A stretch of 64,000 bases of DNA from UBA2377 sp964525935. Its GTDB lineage: Bacteria > Verrucomicrobiota > Verrucomicrobiia > Opitutales > Opitutaceae. The translations under genes and the position numbers were made by a program. The stretch's first letter is position 1, and each line of letters begins with the position of its first letter. Where the stretch lies: NCBI GenBank assembly GCA_964525935.1, contig CAZGJZ010000004.1, positions 372,001 through 436,000 on the forward strand. The letters run 5' to 3'. This document shows positions 22,272 through 35,091 of this stretch, piece after piece. A model generated the notes under the pieces. It saw only the letters and a list, made by a program, of their open reading frames with translations. It was not told where the DNA came from and searched no databases.

Positions 22272-24929
22272 ATGAGATTCCTGAAAAAACTCGGATCGCT
22301 CTTTGACCGGGAAAAACACGAGCGTGACATGACGGTCGAGATGCAGACGCATCTCGATGAGCTGGCGGAGCGCAATGTGGCGACGGGCATGTCGGCGACC
22401 GAGGCGCAGTATGCGGCGCGGCGGGCGTTCGGCGGCGTCGAGCAGATCAAGGAACAAGTGCGGGAGCAGCGCGGCTGGAACTGGCTGGGCGGCCTCTGGC
22501 GGGATGTGCGGTTTTCGGTGCGCTCGCTGGGGCGGGCAAAAGCGTTCACGGTGGCGGTGGTGGCGACGCTGGCGCTGTGCATCGGGGCGAACACGACGGT
22601 GTTTTCCGTGTTGTATGGCATGGTGCTGAAGTCGTTGCCGGTGGGTGATCCCGGGCAGGTGGTGACCGTGTTCAATATGCGGCCGAAGGAAGGGCAGATG
22701 CGGCAAGGGGTGAGCGTGGCGCAGTATCTGGATTACCGGGAGCACGCCGACTTGCTTGCCGGGGTGGCGCTGACGCGCGGCTGGATGTTTAACATCGGGG
22801 AGGAGAGCGGCACGACGCGGTATGTCGGCTTACAGGCGACGCACGATTATTTTTCGACGTTGGGGTTGCCCATGTTCATGGGACGCTTTTTCACCGCAGA
22901 GGAGTGCCAGCCGGGCGGTAACAAGGTGGCGGTGTTGACCCAGTCTTACTGGGAAAACAACTTCCAGGCGGATCCGAACATTCTCGGCAAGGAAGTGCGG
23001 CTATCGGGCGAACCGCACACGATCATTGGCGTGGCTCCGCGGCGCTACGAGCGGATCGACGGCGCGGCGAGGTTGATCAAGCCGCTGACATGGACACCTG
23101 GACAAAGGCAGCCGGATTGGCGCTATGCCCAGTCGGGCAGGATCGATGCGCGCATCAAACCGGGCGTAACGCCGGCGGCGGCGCTGGCTCAATTGCAGAC
23201 TTTGGAGCAACGGTTTCTGGACGCGAATCCGGGATGGAAAGAGTATATCGAGCGCGGCGGACAGCGCATGGGTTTGGCGCCGTATCGCCACGCGCACGTC
23301 GCGCCCATCAAGAACGGACTCTTCCTGTTGCAGGGTGGCGCGCTGTTGGTGCTGGTGCTGGGCTGCGTCAATGTGGCGAGCCTGATGCTCGCCCGGGGCA
23401 ACGCGCGGCAGGCGGAGCTGGCGGTGCGATCGGCGCTGGGGGCCAGCCGCGGCGTGCTCGCGCGCCAGTTGCTGACCGAGGCCGGTTTGCTCGCCCTGGC
23501 CGGCGGAGTGCTCGGCCTGACCATGACCGCGGCGAGCCTGGGGGTGATTAATTTCTATATCGATATTATCGCCTACGGGATGCCGCCCGTCGTGATCGAT
23601 GGCGGGGTGTTGGGGCTCATGTTGCTGGCTTCAGTGATGGTGGCGCTGTTGATCGCGTTATTGCCGGTGGTGCAACTCTGGCGCGCGGGTGATCTTCAAG
23701 CCACGATCCAGAACGGGAGTCGTGGCGCCTCGCGCGGCGGTCGTGTCCGGACCGCGAGCGGGTTGCTCGTGGTCGCCCAAGTGGCGCTGGCCCTGGTGCT
23801 CCTGGTCGGCGCCGGGCTGTTGGTTCGCAGTTTTGCCAAGGTGATGGCGATCAACCCGGGTTTCGATGTGAACCAGGTATTTCATGTGCGGGTGGCCTAT
23901 GATGAGACTTACAATGACATGGAGCGCTTGCGGGGGTTGCAAAGTCGCATCCTCGAACGGATGCGGGAGATCCCCGGCATCGAGTCGATGGCCTACTCTT
24001 CCTATCAACCGGGCCACGACGTGGCGATGCGGCCTTCGCCGGTGGTGCTGCGGGGCATGGAGCTGGGGCCGGAGGCGGCGCACCCGACGGCGATTTATTT
24101 CGGGGTTTCGCCGGAGTATTTTGACACGATGGGCATCCGCCTGCTGGAAGGGCGGAATTTCACCGCGGCCGACCAGGCGACCGGGGCGCGGCCGGTCTTC
24201 ATCGTCGACCAGGCCTTTGCCAAAAGATACTCGCCGGAACGCAGCGTGGTGGGACGGAGTCTGATGTGGGATCCGAAAGATGCGGCCAAGGATCCGATGA
24301 TCATCGGGGTGGTGGACGTCGCGCGCGTGGGCGGCTTGGAGAGCCGGAATGGCGAGCCCTTTATTTACATGGTGATGGACACCTCGCGCGGCGGGCTCTC
24401 GATGGAATTTCGCACCCCGCGACGCATGGAGGAAATTCTGCCGATGATTCGCGCGAAACTGCGCGAGGTGGATCCAGCGCTGCCGATCTACGGCACCAAG
24501 ACGTTCAAGTCACAGTTGGAGGATCGCTCCGCCAACCGGCGTGGCGTGATGTGGCTGCTGGGGGCGTTTGCCGGGATCGCGCTCGTGCTTTCGGCGGTGG
24601 GGATCTACGGCATGCTGGCCTATGATGTGACGCAGCGCACCAAGGAGATCGGTATCCGCGCCGCCATCGGCGCGACGCGGGAGCAGATCATGGGGCTGAT
24701 TTTTCGGCAGGGGCTGGTTAGAGCCGTCCTGGGCCTGCTGATCGGGCTGCCCGGGGCGTTTTTCCTGAGCCGCTATCTTGGCAGCCAGTTGTATGACGTT
24801 AAGGCGACGGACCCGCTCGTATTCGGGGGCGTAACATTGTTGCTGCTGCTGGTTGCACTGCTGGCGTGCTGGCTGCCGGCACGGCGGGCGGCGAAGGTGG
24901 ATCCAATGGTCGCGTTGCGGACGGAGTGA
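22272..24929 (+). CDS. FtsX/MacB-like permease with prefix domain (ADOP family), copy 1
   Basis: The ATG at 22272 (MRFLKKLGSLF) begins an 885-residue protein. Residues 1 to about 85 are a soluble prefix domain (MTVEMQTHLDELAERNVATG, then YAARRAFGGVEQIKEQVREQ). After it come a first membrane helix, a MacB-type periplasmic domain, an FtsX membrane core, and a second periplasmic and FtsX half ending ACWLPARRAAKVDPMVALR. MacB-like permeases drive mechanotransmission or export when paired with an ATPase, but no ATPase gene is present in this cluster. It is the most diverged of the four copies in the prefix region. The substrate is unknown. Confidence 0.9.
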   Translation: MRFLKKLGSLFDREKHERDMTVEMQTHLDELAERNVATGMSATEAQYAARRAFGGVEQIKEQVREQRGWNWLGGLWRDVRFSVRSLGRAKAFTVAVVATLALCIGANTTVFSVLYGMVLKSLPVGDPGQVVTVFNMRPKEGQMRQGVSVAQYLDYREHADLLAGVALTRGWMFNIGEESGTTRYVGLQATHDYFSTLGLPMFMGRFFTAEECQPGGNKVAVLTQSYWENNFQADPNILGKEVRLSGEPHTIIGVAPRRYERIDGAARLIKPLTWTPGQRQPDWRYAQSGRIDARIKPGVTPAAALAQLQTLEQRFLDANPGWKEYIERGGQRMGLAPYRHAHVAPIKNGLFLLQGGALLVLVLGCVNVASLMLARGNARQAELAVRSALGASRGVLARQLLTEAGLLALAGGVLGLTMTAASLGVINFYIDIIAYGMPPVVIDGGVLGLMLLASVMVALLIALLPVVQLWRAGDLQATIQNGSRGASRGGRVRTASGLLVVAQVALALVLLVGAGLLVRSFAKVMAINPGFDVNQVFHVRVAYDETYNDMERLRGLQSRILERMREIPGIESMAYSSYQPGHDVAMRPSPVVLRGMELGPEAAHPTAIYFGVSPEYFDTMGIRLLEGRNFTAADQATGARPVFIVDQAFAKRYSPERSVVGRSLMWDPKDAAKDPMIIGVVDVARVGGLESRNGEPFIYMVMDTSRGGLSMEFRTPRRMEEILPMIRAKLREVDPALPIYGTKTFKSQLEDRSANRRGVMWLLGAFAGIALVLSAVGIYGMLAYDVTQRTKEIGIRAAIGATREQIMGLIFRQGLVRAVLGLLIGLPGAFFLSRYLGSQLYDVKATDPLVFGGVTLLLLLVALLACWLPARRAAKVDPMVALRTE

Positions 24930-24947
24930 GGAAGACGGATTTTTGCC

Positions 24948-24971
24948 CGCGAATAACGCTAATTAACGCGA

Positions 24972-24974
<3 letters not shown>
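24948..24974 (+). repeat. 9-nt periodic repeat running into the start codon of permease copy 2
   Basis: Three consecutive 9-mers related to CGCGAATNA fill the gap between permease copies 1 and 2. The last unit contains the ATG of copy 2 at 24972. The repeat therefore forms the translation initiation region, and no clear Shine-Dalgarno sequence is visible there. Confidence 0.65.
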
Positions 24975-27761
<2,787 letters not shown>

Positions 27762-27771
27762 GAGGGATCAA

Positions 27772-27799
27772 GCGATAAGCACTAAGCTTTAAGCAATAA
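27772..27799 (+). repeat. Four tandem 7-mers of the form GCNNTAA
   Basis: Four perfect-length 7-nt units fit GCNNTAA (GCGATAA, GCACTAA, GCTTTAA, GCAATAA) between permease copies 2 and 3. TAA stops recur in every unit of one frame. The repeat is of the same short-period class as others in the window but with a different unit. Confidence 0.7.
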
Positions 27800-27817
27800 G
27801 TTCAACCCTTCGAACCT

Positions 27818-30469
27818 ATGAAGATCTGGGCAAAGCTGCGGGCGTTGTTTTTGCGGAGGCGACTCGAGCGCGAGATGGCGGCGGAGATGCAGGCGCATCT
27901 GGATGAATTGGCGGAGCGCAATGTCGCGGCCGGCATGGCGCCCGAGGAGGCGCGGTATGCGGCGCGGCGGGCTTTCGGCGGGGTGGAGCAGATCAAGGAG
28001 CGGGCGCGGGAGGTGCGGCGGTGGCGCTGGGCAGAGGAACTGGCGCAGGATGTGCGGTTCGGCCTACGCGGATTGTGCCGGACGCCGGGATTCACTGTCG
28101 CCGCGCTGATGATCGTCGCCATCGGGATTGGCGCGAACACTGCGATTTTCAGCTTTGTGGACGGCGTATTACTCAAGGCGCCGCCATATCCGGAGCCGGA
28201 CCGGATTATGTATCTTGGTGAGAAATCACCGCAGGGCCGCTGGAGCACCGTGGCCACGCCGAACTATCTGGATTGGGCGAGACAGAATTCCGTTTTCGAA
28301 CACATGGCCGCCTCGCGCTGGGCCGAAACCGCGCTCACCGAAGGAAAGACGCCCGAGCGGCTGAACGAGGAGAAGGTGACCGCGCATTTTTTTGATGTCC
28401 TGGGCGTCAAGCCCGCCTTGGGGCGCGCCTTTCTCGAGGAGGAGGACGAGCCTGGGCGGAACGCGGTCGTCATACTCAGGCACAAGTTTTGGGTGAACCG
28501 ATTCGGGGCCGATGCCGGCATTATCGGACGCACCCTCCTTCTGGAAGGAAAGCCGCATGTCGTGGTGGGCGTGATGCCGCCCGGAATATTCGACCGGCGC
28601 TGGGCGCAGATCTACCGGCCGATGGCCTTTGCGCCGGACCAAATGGCGCGAGCCAACCGCTGGCTGCCCAAAATTTACGGGCGGCTGAAACCCGGCGTTA
28701 CGGTCGACGAGGCCCGCACGCAGCTCGATGTGATTGCCGGGCGGCTGGCTCGTGAATATCCCGCTTCGAATAAAGGTTGGAGCGTAAATCTGATTCCTTA
28801 TGAACAGACTTTGGTGGGAAAGGATGTGCGGCAATCGCTTTGGCTGCTCATGGCGGCGGTTGGCTTGGTATTGCTGATCGCGTGTGCAAACCTAGCCAAC
28901 TTGACGTTGGCTCGTGGCGTGGCGCGTGCGCGCGAAGTCGCGATCCGCATGGCGCTCGGTGCCAGCCGCGGCCGGCTGGTGCGACAGTTTCTGACCGAGA
29001 GCCTGATGTTGTCCCTAACCGGTGGCGCTCTGGGGATCGCCGTAAGCCACGGCGTCATGGCGGCGCTGAAGCTGGCTCCGCCCGGCGGTTATCTGCCGGA
29101 GACGGCGAGTGTCGCGCTGGATGGCCGGGCTCTTGGGTTTGCGGTGGCGTTGTCGCTGTTGACGGGGCTGGTCTTTGGGCTGGTGCCGGCGCTCCGGGTT
29201 TCGCGGCTGGAATTGAACCATGCCATGAAGAACGGCGGCAGCGGGGCCGGGACCGGCCCCGCCCACCAGTGGCTGCGGGACGGCCTGATCGTCGCCGAGG
29301 TGGCGCTGGCTTTTGTGCTGTTCGCCGGGGCTGGGTTGCTGATGCGGAGTTTTCTCGAACTGCAGAAGGTGGATACTGGCTTTGACTCCACGAACCTCGG
29401 CACGGCTTACCTGCCGGTGGCGGAAAAACGCTTCGCCACCGGGTCGGACCTCAACCTTTACCTGCGCCAAATTATCGAGCGCATTGGCGCGCTGCCCGGG
29501 GTGAGAGACGTGGCGCTGACCTCGGCGCCGCCGATCAACTGGGGGTGGGGGTGGGGTGTGCAGTTTCGCCTCACCGACGCAGAGGCTGCCGACATGGCGC
29601 ACCGGCCCTACTGTGGATTCAAGATGGTGACCGCGTCGTATTTTCGCACGATGGGACTGCGGCTGGTCCGGGGCCGGTGGCTGACGGAGCGCGATGCGCC
29701 GGGCGCACCGCCCGCCGTGGTGATCAGCGAATCAATGGCGCGGAAATATTTTCCGGAAACCGATCCGATCGGCCGCCGCGTTTATGTGCAGGAACGCGGT
29801 TTTGCCGCGGCGAAGCCGGAAGCCGAGGTGGCTTGGGAAGTCGTGGGCGTGGTGGCCGATGAGAAAAATTCCAGGCTGCGCGAGGAAAATCCCCCTGGCC
29901 TGTATGTCACGCAGGAACAGAGTCCGACGTCGTGGCAGTTTCTCGTGGTGCGAGGGGAATCCAATCCACTCGTGTTGGAACAGCCGATGAAGAAAGCCCT
30001 GCACGAGATCCATGGCAGCCAGGTGATGGATACGCTGGTGACGTTCGACCGGGTGAAGACGAATGCGATGGGGACGGAGCGGCGCAACGCCTGGCTCCTG
30101 ATGATTTTTTCCGCTGCTGCCCTGCTCCTCGCAGGCGTGGGACTCTATGGCGTGATTTCTTACACGGTCGCGCAACGCACGCGGGAGATCGGCATCCGCA
30201 CGGCGCTGGGGGCGAGTCCGGCGAGCATTCTCCGGCTGGTTTTGCGCGGCGGCATGAAACTGACGGGGCTGGGGCTGTTGCTTGGGCTCGGAGCCGCACT
30301 CGGTCTGGCTCAAGTGATCGCCTCGCTGCTGTTTAATGTAGGCAAATACGATCCGGTCACGCTGGGTGCCGTTGGAATGATTTTGGCGGTCACAGCCCTC
30401 TTAGCCTGCTGGCTACCGGCGCGGCGCGCAGCGAAAGTTGATCCGATCGTGGCGCTGCGGTGCGAGTGA
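27818..30469 (+). CDS. FtsX/MacB-like permease with prefix domain (ADOP family), copy 3
   Basis: This 883-residue protein begins MKIWAKLRALFLRRRLERE, with the shared prefix domain and then LAQDVRFGLRGLCRTPGFT leading into the first membrane helix. The two-half MacB/FtsX architecture is complete and ends CWLPARRAAKVDPIVALRCE. Its prefix DNA matches copies 2 and 4 almost exactly from about 27866 to 27966, then diverges (ERAREVRRW in place of EEARDERRW). A GIGANTAIFSFVDGVLL motif follows the first membrane helix. The gene lies between repeat-bearing gaps within the PadR-led cluster. No ATPase partner is encoded nearby. Confidence 0.9.
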   Translation: MKIWAKLRALFLRRRLEREMAAEMQAHLDELAERNVAAGMAPEEARYAARRAFGGVEQIKERAREVRRWRWAEELAQDVRFGLRGLCRTPGFTVAALMIVAIGIGANTAIFSFVDGVLLKAPPYPEPDRIMYLGEKSPQGRWSTVATPNYLDWARQNSVFEHMAASRWAETALTEGKTPERLNEEKVTAHFFDVLGVKPALGRAFLEEEDEPGRNAVVILRHKFWVNRFGADAGIIGRTLLLEGKPHVVVGVMPPGIFDRRWAQIYRPMAFAPDQMARANRWLPKIYGRLKPGVTVDEARTQLDVIAGRLAREYPASNKGWSVNLIPYEQTLVGKDVRQSLWLLMAAVGLVLLIACANLANLTLARGVARAREVAIRMALGASRGRLVRQFLTESLMLSLTGGALGIAVSHGVMAALKLAPPGGYLPETASVALDGRALGFAVALSLLTGLVFGLVPALRVSRLELNHAMKNGGSGAGTGPAHQWLRDGLIVAEVALAFVLFAGAGLLMRSFLELQKVDTGFDSTNLGTAYLPVAEKRFATGSDLNLYLRQIIERIGALPGVRDVALTSAPPINWGWGWGVQFRLTDAEAADMAHRPYCGFKMVTASYFRTMGLRLVRGRWLTERDAPGAPPAVVISESMARKYFPETDPIGRRVYVQERGFAAAKPEAEVAWEVVGVVADEKNSRLREENPPGLYVTQEQSPTSWQFLVVRGESNPLVLEQPMKKALHEIHGSQVMDTLVTFDRVKTNAMGTERRNAWLLMIFSAAALLLAGVGLYGVISYTVAQRTREIGIRTALGASPASILRLVLRGGMKLTGLGLLLGLGAALGLAQVIASLLFNVGKYDPVTLGAVGMILAVTALLACWLPARRAAKVDPIVALRCE

Positions 30470-30500
30470 GGAAAAGTAATAAGCTCATATTTCGAATCTC

Positions 30501-33215
30501 GTGAAAATCTGGACTAAGCTGTGTGCGTTGTTGGCGCGGAAACGCCTGGAGCGCGAGATGGCGGCGGAGATGCAGGCGCATCTGGATGAATTGGCGGAGC
30601 GCAATGTCGCGGCCGGCATGGCGCCCGAGGAGGCGCGGTATGCGGCGCGACGGGCGTTCGGCGGGGTGGAGCAGATCAAGGAGGAGGCGCGGGATGAGCG
30701 GCGGTGGGGATGGCTGGAGCAGGTGGGACAGGATTTGCGGTATGCGGTGCGCGCGCTGGCGCGGTCGCCGTCGTTCACGATCACCGCGATGCTGACGCTG
30801 GCGTTTGGCATCGGCGTCAACGCGGCGTTGTTTTCGCTCTATAACTCGGTCGCGTTGAAATCCCTGCCGGTGAAGGAACCGGATCAGTTGGTGAGCATCA
30901 TCGGGCGCAACAGCAAGGGGGCGCTCAACGGCGGCTTCGGCTACGCGGAGTATCTCGCTTACCGTGACGGCAATCATGCGCTGGAGGGATTGATGGCGTT
31001 CACCGAAAAGCGGTGGACGTGGCAACGCGAAGGTGAGGGACCGGCCGCGCGCGATCTCACGGGCGATGGGCTCAACTCGGTGCTCGTGGAGCTGGTTTCG
31101 GAAAACTATTTCGAGGTGCTGGGCGAGGTGGTGTCGTTTGGGCGCGGCTTCCGGCCGGAGGAATTTCGCACCGGCGCGCCGGTGATCGTGTTGAGCCATT
31201 CGTTTTGGAAGGCGCAGCTCCAAGCTGACCCGAACGTGATCGGCACCTCGCTCCGCTTGGACGGCCGGCTTTATACGGTCATCGGTGTCGCTCCGTTCCG
31301 GTTTTCGGGCAAGAGCGCGACGGCGCCGGCGGGGTGGCTGCCGTATTCGCAGTGGAGTCCGCGACCGGCGGATTACGCGGCGAACGGGCCGCGGGCGTTT
31401 GGGCTGATCGGCCGGCTCAAGCCGGGGGTCACCGAGGCGCAGGCGAACGCCGATCTCGATCCGATTGCGGTGAAGTGGGCGGCCGATTTTCCCGGGGAGG
31501 GCGCGAAGACTTCCCTCTACCTGCAGCGCGGCCTGCGCTTTGTGACGGTGAACCCCAACCCGAAGGGGCTTGTGGCGTTGGTGGTCCTGTTCTTTGGCTT
31601 CGGCCTGGTGCTCGTGATCGCCTGCACGAATGTCGCCAACCTCCTGTTTGCGCGGGGCGTCTCGCGGCAAAAGGAGATCGGAGTGCGCCTGGCGCTGGGC
31701 GCCAGCCGGGGGCGGATCATCCGGCAATTGCTGACGGAAAACGGACTGCTCTGCGCGGGCGGAGCGGTGATTGGATTGGCGCTCGGCATCTGGACTTTGC
31801 AAGTGGTCGTAGCGAAATGGCTGGCTCCGATGGCTCCGCCTGGATTCCCGGATTTCGACCTGATGCCTGATCTGCGCGTATTCGGATTCACCGCGTTGCT
31901 GACGGTCGGGGCCACGCTCGCGGCGGGGTTGTTGCCGGCGCTGCATGCGTCGCGCGCCAGTTTCAGCGCGGCACTGCACAGCGAAGGGATGGCCTTTGGG
32001 CGCCGGCTCACGCCTGCGCGGCTGCGACAAATTCTCCTGATCGTGCAGGTGGCGGTCTGTCTCATGCTGCTGTCATGCGCCGGGGTGCTGGCCCGGAGTG
32101 TTTTTAACCTGAAGACAACCGAGCGCGGCTTCGATCCACGCGCCGTGTTTGGCGTGGGGATGGCGCCGAACGCCGCGATTGCTGACAAGGCCGTCGCGCT
32201 GCGCCAAGCATTGGAGACGGTGCGGAGCATCCCCGGCGTGGCGGGTTGCGGGATGGTGGCACCCATGCCGTTCGAGGATCCCTATGGCGTGAAGACGCGC
32301 ATCCAGGCGGTCGGGACCGCCACGGGCGGCACGGAGCAGGAGATACACACGACATTTATCACCGGGGGCTTTTTTGAAACGCTGGGTGCGCCGTTGCGGC
32401 ACGGCCGGACTTTTCGGGATATTGAACAGCATTCGGCGGCGCGCGTGATCATCGTGAGCGAGTCGCTGGCACGGCAGTTGTGGCCGGGCCAGAACGCGGT
32501 GGGCAAGACCGTCGCCGTGAATACCGAACTGCTGCGGGGCGGCGGGCGGGACCGGCCCGACGTGAAAGGCGTTTTTCGTGAGTGCGAGGTGATCGGGGTG
32601 GCGGCGGATGTTGTGACGCAATTCGGCGATGGCGCGCAGCGCTTCATGTTCTACCAGCCCTTGCCCTATGATCAGCCGACTTATGCGGCGACGTTGATCC
32701 GGCCGTATCTCGACTCGGCCGGCGCGCGGCGGGAGATCGTGCAGGCGGCGAAAGCCGCGGGGGTCGGCGTGCAATTTGGCCGGCAGCTGTCAGCCGTGAT
32801 CGACCAGCAGGAGATCGCGTTCTTTGGTTTTGCCGTGCTCAGCAGTGCACTCGGGGCGCTGGCCTTGGTGATGGCGTCGGTCGGGCTCTACGGCCTGATG
32901 ACGTTTTCGGTCAACCAGCGCGTGCGCGAGATTGGTGTCCGCATCGCGCTCGGCGCGACGGCGGGGACGGTGGTGGGTCTCTTTGTGCGCCAGAGCATGC
33001 GGCTCGTGGCCATCGGCCTCGGGTTGGGGCTGCTCGGTGCCGGCGGGTTTGCCCTGTTGCTGGAGAAAATCCTCTTCGGCTTTAAAGGAGCCTTCGACCC
33101 GGTGGCCTTTGGCGGGGTGACCGTGCTCTTCGCGGCGATCGCGCTGTTCGCCTGCTGGCTGCCGGCGCGGCGCGCGGCGAAGGTCGATCCCATGATCGCG
33201 CTGCGCGCGGAGTGA
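30501..33215 (+). CDS. FtsX/MacB-like permease with prefix domain (ADOP family), copy 4
   Basis: The GTG at 30501 is the likely start because it gives MKIWTKLCALLARKRLERE, which aligns with the N-termini of copies 2 and 3. The 904-residue product has the prefix domain, a first membrane helix region (ITAMLTLAFGIGVNAALFSL), two MacB-type periplasmic domains and two FtsX cores. It ends ARRAAKVDPMIALRAE. The prefix DNA (30546-30719) is identical to that of copy 2 across 174 bp, while the rest of the protein is clearly different. A PDZ-domain gene follows after 74 bp and may belong to the same transcript. Confidence 0.9.
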   Translation: MKIWTKLCALLARKRLEREMAAEMQAHLDELAERNVAAGMAPEEARYAARRAFGGVEQIKEEARDERRWGWLEQVGQDLRYAVRALARSPSFTITAMLTLAFGIGVNAALFSLYNSVALKSLPVKEPDQLVSIIGRNSKGALNGGFGYAEYLAYRDGNHALEGLMAFTEKRWTWQREGEGPAARDLTGDGLNSVLVELVSENYFEVLGEVVSFGRGFRPEEFRTGAPVIVLSHSFWKAQLQADPNVIGTSLRLDGRLYTVIGVAPFRFSGKSATAPAGWLPYSQWSPRPADYAANGPRAFGLIGRLKPGVTEAQANADLDPIAVKWAADFPGEGAKTSLYLQRGLRFVTVNPNPKGLVALVVLFFGFGLVLVIACTNVANLLFARGVSRQKEIGVRLALGASRGRIIRQLLTENGLLCAGGAVIGLALGIWTLQVVVAKWLAPMAPPGFPDFDLMPDLRVFGFTALLTVGATLAAGLLPALHASRASFSAALHSEGMAFGRRLTPARLRQILLIVQVAVCLMLLSCAGVLARSVFNLKTTERGFDPRAVFGVGMAPNAAIADKAVALRQALETVRSIPGVAGCGMVAPMPFEDPYGVKTRIQAVGTATGGTEQEIHTTFITGGFFETLGAPLRHGRTFRDIEQHSAARVIIVSESLARQLWPGQNAVGKTVAVNTELLRGGGRDRPDVKGVFRECEVIGVAADVVTQFGDGAQRFMFYQPLPYDQPTYAATLIRPYLDSAGARREIVQAAKAAGVGVQFGRQLSAVIDQQEIAFFGFAVLSSALGALALVMASVGLYGLMTFSVNQRVREIGVRIALGATAGTVVGLFVRQSMRLVAIGLGLGLLGAGGFALLLEKILFGFKGAFDPVAFGGVTVLFAAIALFACWLPARRAAKVDPMIALRAE

Positions 33216-33289
33216 GGGGGATTTTCGATTTCTGTATGACAACGCGACTGCAAGCTGAAGGTGGGCCGGGCGCTCCACCCACGGCATGG

Positions 33290-35017
33290 ATGAAATGGAT
33301 TTTTGCGATGCTGCTGGGGATGATGACTGCCTTGGTTGCGGCGGAGCCGGAAGCGGCTGGAGAGGGTGAGCGCCCGCGCGACGACGACATCATTTCGCTC
33401 GCGGCTTACAATGTGAAGGCGGACCGGATCGAGGATTTCGGGCTGCGGATCGACAGCGAAACCTACTCGGGCAAGCAGGCCAACCTGGCGACCATGTGGT
33501 TCGCGACATATGCGCCAAGAATCAGCGCGGTGCTCCCCAACACTGCCGCCGCCCGGGCCGGGCTCCAGCCGGGGGAACGGATTCTCAAAGCGGAGGGCCG
33601 CTCCACGGTCGGAAGCCTGTTTGTGACGGGCAATTTGGGCCAGTGGGGCAAGACCCAGAAGAAAAAATGGGCGGAGGTCGCCGCGGGAAAGAAGAACGTT
33701 GCCCTGACGCTGGAGGTCGAATCGCCGGTGACGAAGGCCGTGCGCACGGTGAAATTGGTGGTGCCGACGCCTCCGCCGCACTGGGGCTCGGCGGTCTGGC
33801 AGAAGCCCGAGGGGCGGAGTCCGGCGCGAGTCGAGGAAACGGGACCGCTGGCGGAACGTTGCCGTGAGCTGATCGATCACGGGATCTGGGGGATGGTCGC
33901 CTGTGGCCTCGTCGCGCCGCGGATCCTTGAGATCTATTTTGGCCGGAAAATCCCGCCGGACGAAGTGCCCACCGGTTATGAGTGGCACGTCGGTAACTGG
34001 TCGGAAGGTTCGCACCAGATGATGGTGACGCAATTCCGCGGCCGCACGGAGATCCTGCTGCACGCGAACAAGGCCCGGGATTACCGCGTCTATCTCACGT
34101 CGCCTTCGGGCGTGCTGGCCAAGGCGTGGCAATGGGGCCGGGGCAAGCCCTTCGAGCTTTCTGCGGAGGAGGCGCGGGCTGGTTTCGAACACGAGGTCGA
34201 CCTGTGGGCCAACCAGATCGTGCGCGGCACCGGGCGCTGGCCGTTTGAGGTGAAGGAAAGCTATGATGCGAATGCGATCTTTGCCGTGCTGGCGGCGAAA
34301 GACGGGAAGCCGGCGGCGAAGATCCCGCGCCCGCTGGCCGCGGAGTTTTTGAAACTCCGGCCCGCGACGGAAGCCGAGCGAGCGTTGTTCACCGAGGCCC
34401 ACGGCAAGCTCGGGGCGGACCACGAGCAATGGGCCTATACTGAGACATCGCGCGGGCTGGAGGACAAACGCGTGCTGGTGACGCGGGTCGATCCCTCGAA
34501 ACCGGAAGGCGAGCGCCGCGTGCTCCTCAGCATCGACGGTCAGGCACCGACGCCCGCCGAGGTGCAACAATGGCGCGAGGACGGCGGCGACACGGTGAAG
34601 CCGCTGGGCGATATTCCCCCGCTGGCGGGCCTTGTTGATTTACGGGACCTGCGCGTTTTCAAGGATGAGGCGGCGGCGACGGTCTTCGAGCTGCCGAGCC
34701 GGAGCGACGATGCGGAATTCCCCGCCGAGAAAGTCCAGGCGTTGTTCCGCGTGAACAAAACCTCCCGCACGTTCGAGGAGATCAACGTGAAGTTGCGTGA
34801 TACTTTCCGCGTTGCCGGCGTGCTGAAGGTCACCGATGCGGGTCTGGCGATGCGTTTCCAGACGTTCGACCCCGTGCTCGCGCCGCAACCGGTTTTGCTG
34901 AAAATGGGCGGTGGTGTCCGCGTGCTGCTGGTAAAACTCTCCCGGTCATTCGAAACCACGCGCACGGACTACGTGCGGGTCGTGGCGTTCGAGGAGGCGG
35001 TGATGTCGGCGAAGTAG
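33290..35017 (+). CDS. Secreted PDZ-domain protein linked to the permease cluster
   Basis: The ATG at 33290 yields 575 residues with a signal peptide (MKWIFAMLLGMMTALVAA); in-frame upstream starts would bury it. A PDZ-like core is visible at about residues 60-110 (ISAVLPNTAAARAGLQPGER, then ILKAEGRSTVGSL). The remainder includes acidic, Lys-rich and beta-rich segments that I cannot assign to a family. There is no protease triad, so it is probably a periplasmic adaptor or scaffold and not an HtrA-type protease. It comes 74 bp after permease copy 4. A functional link to the permeases is suggested by position only. Confidence 0.65.
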   Translation: MKWIFAMLLGMMTALVAAEPEAAGEGERPRDDDIISLAAYNVKADRIEDFGLRIDSETYSGKQANLATMWFATYAPRISAVLPNTAAARAGLQPGERILKAEGRSTVGSLFVTGNLGQWGKTQKKKWAEVAAGKKNVALTLEVESPVTKAVRTVKLVVPTPPPHWGSAVWQKPEGRSPARVEETGPLAERCRELIDHGIWGMVACGLVAPRILEIYFGRKIPPDEVPTGYEWHVGNWSEGSHQMMVTQFRGRTEILLHANKARDYRVYLTSPSGVLAKAWQWGRGKPFELSAEEARAGFEHEVDLWANQIVRGTGRWPFEVKESYDANAIFAVLAAKDGKPAAKIPRPLAAEFLKLRPATEAERALFTEAHGKLGADHEQWAYTETSRGLEDKRVLVTRVDPSKPEGERRVLLSIDGQAPTPAEVQQWREDGGDTVKPLGDIPPLAGLVDLRDLRVFKDEAAATVFELPSRSDDAEFPAEKVQALFRVNKTSRTFEEINVKLRDTFRVAGVLKVTDAGLAMRFQTFDPVLAPQPVLLKMGGGVRVLLVKLSRSFETTRTDYVRVVAFEEAVMSAK

Positions 35018-35091
35018 GGTGGGCACACTAGGCGCTGGCGCGTGTTGGCGCGCTTGCTTCGGGGACAGGGAGTGGTTTTAGAGTTCGGGCG

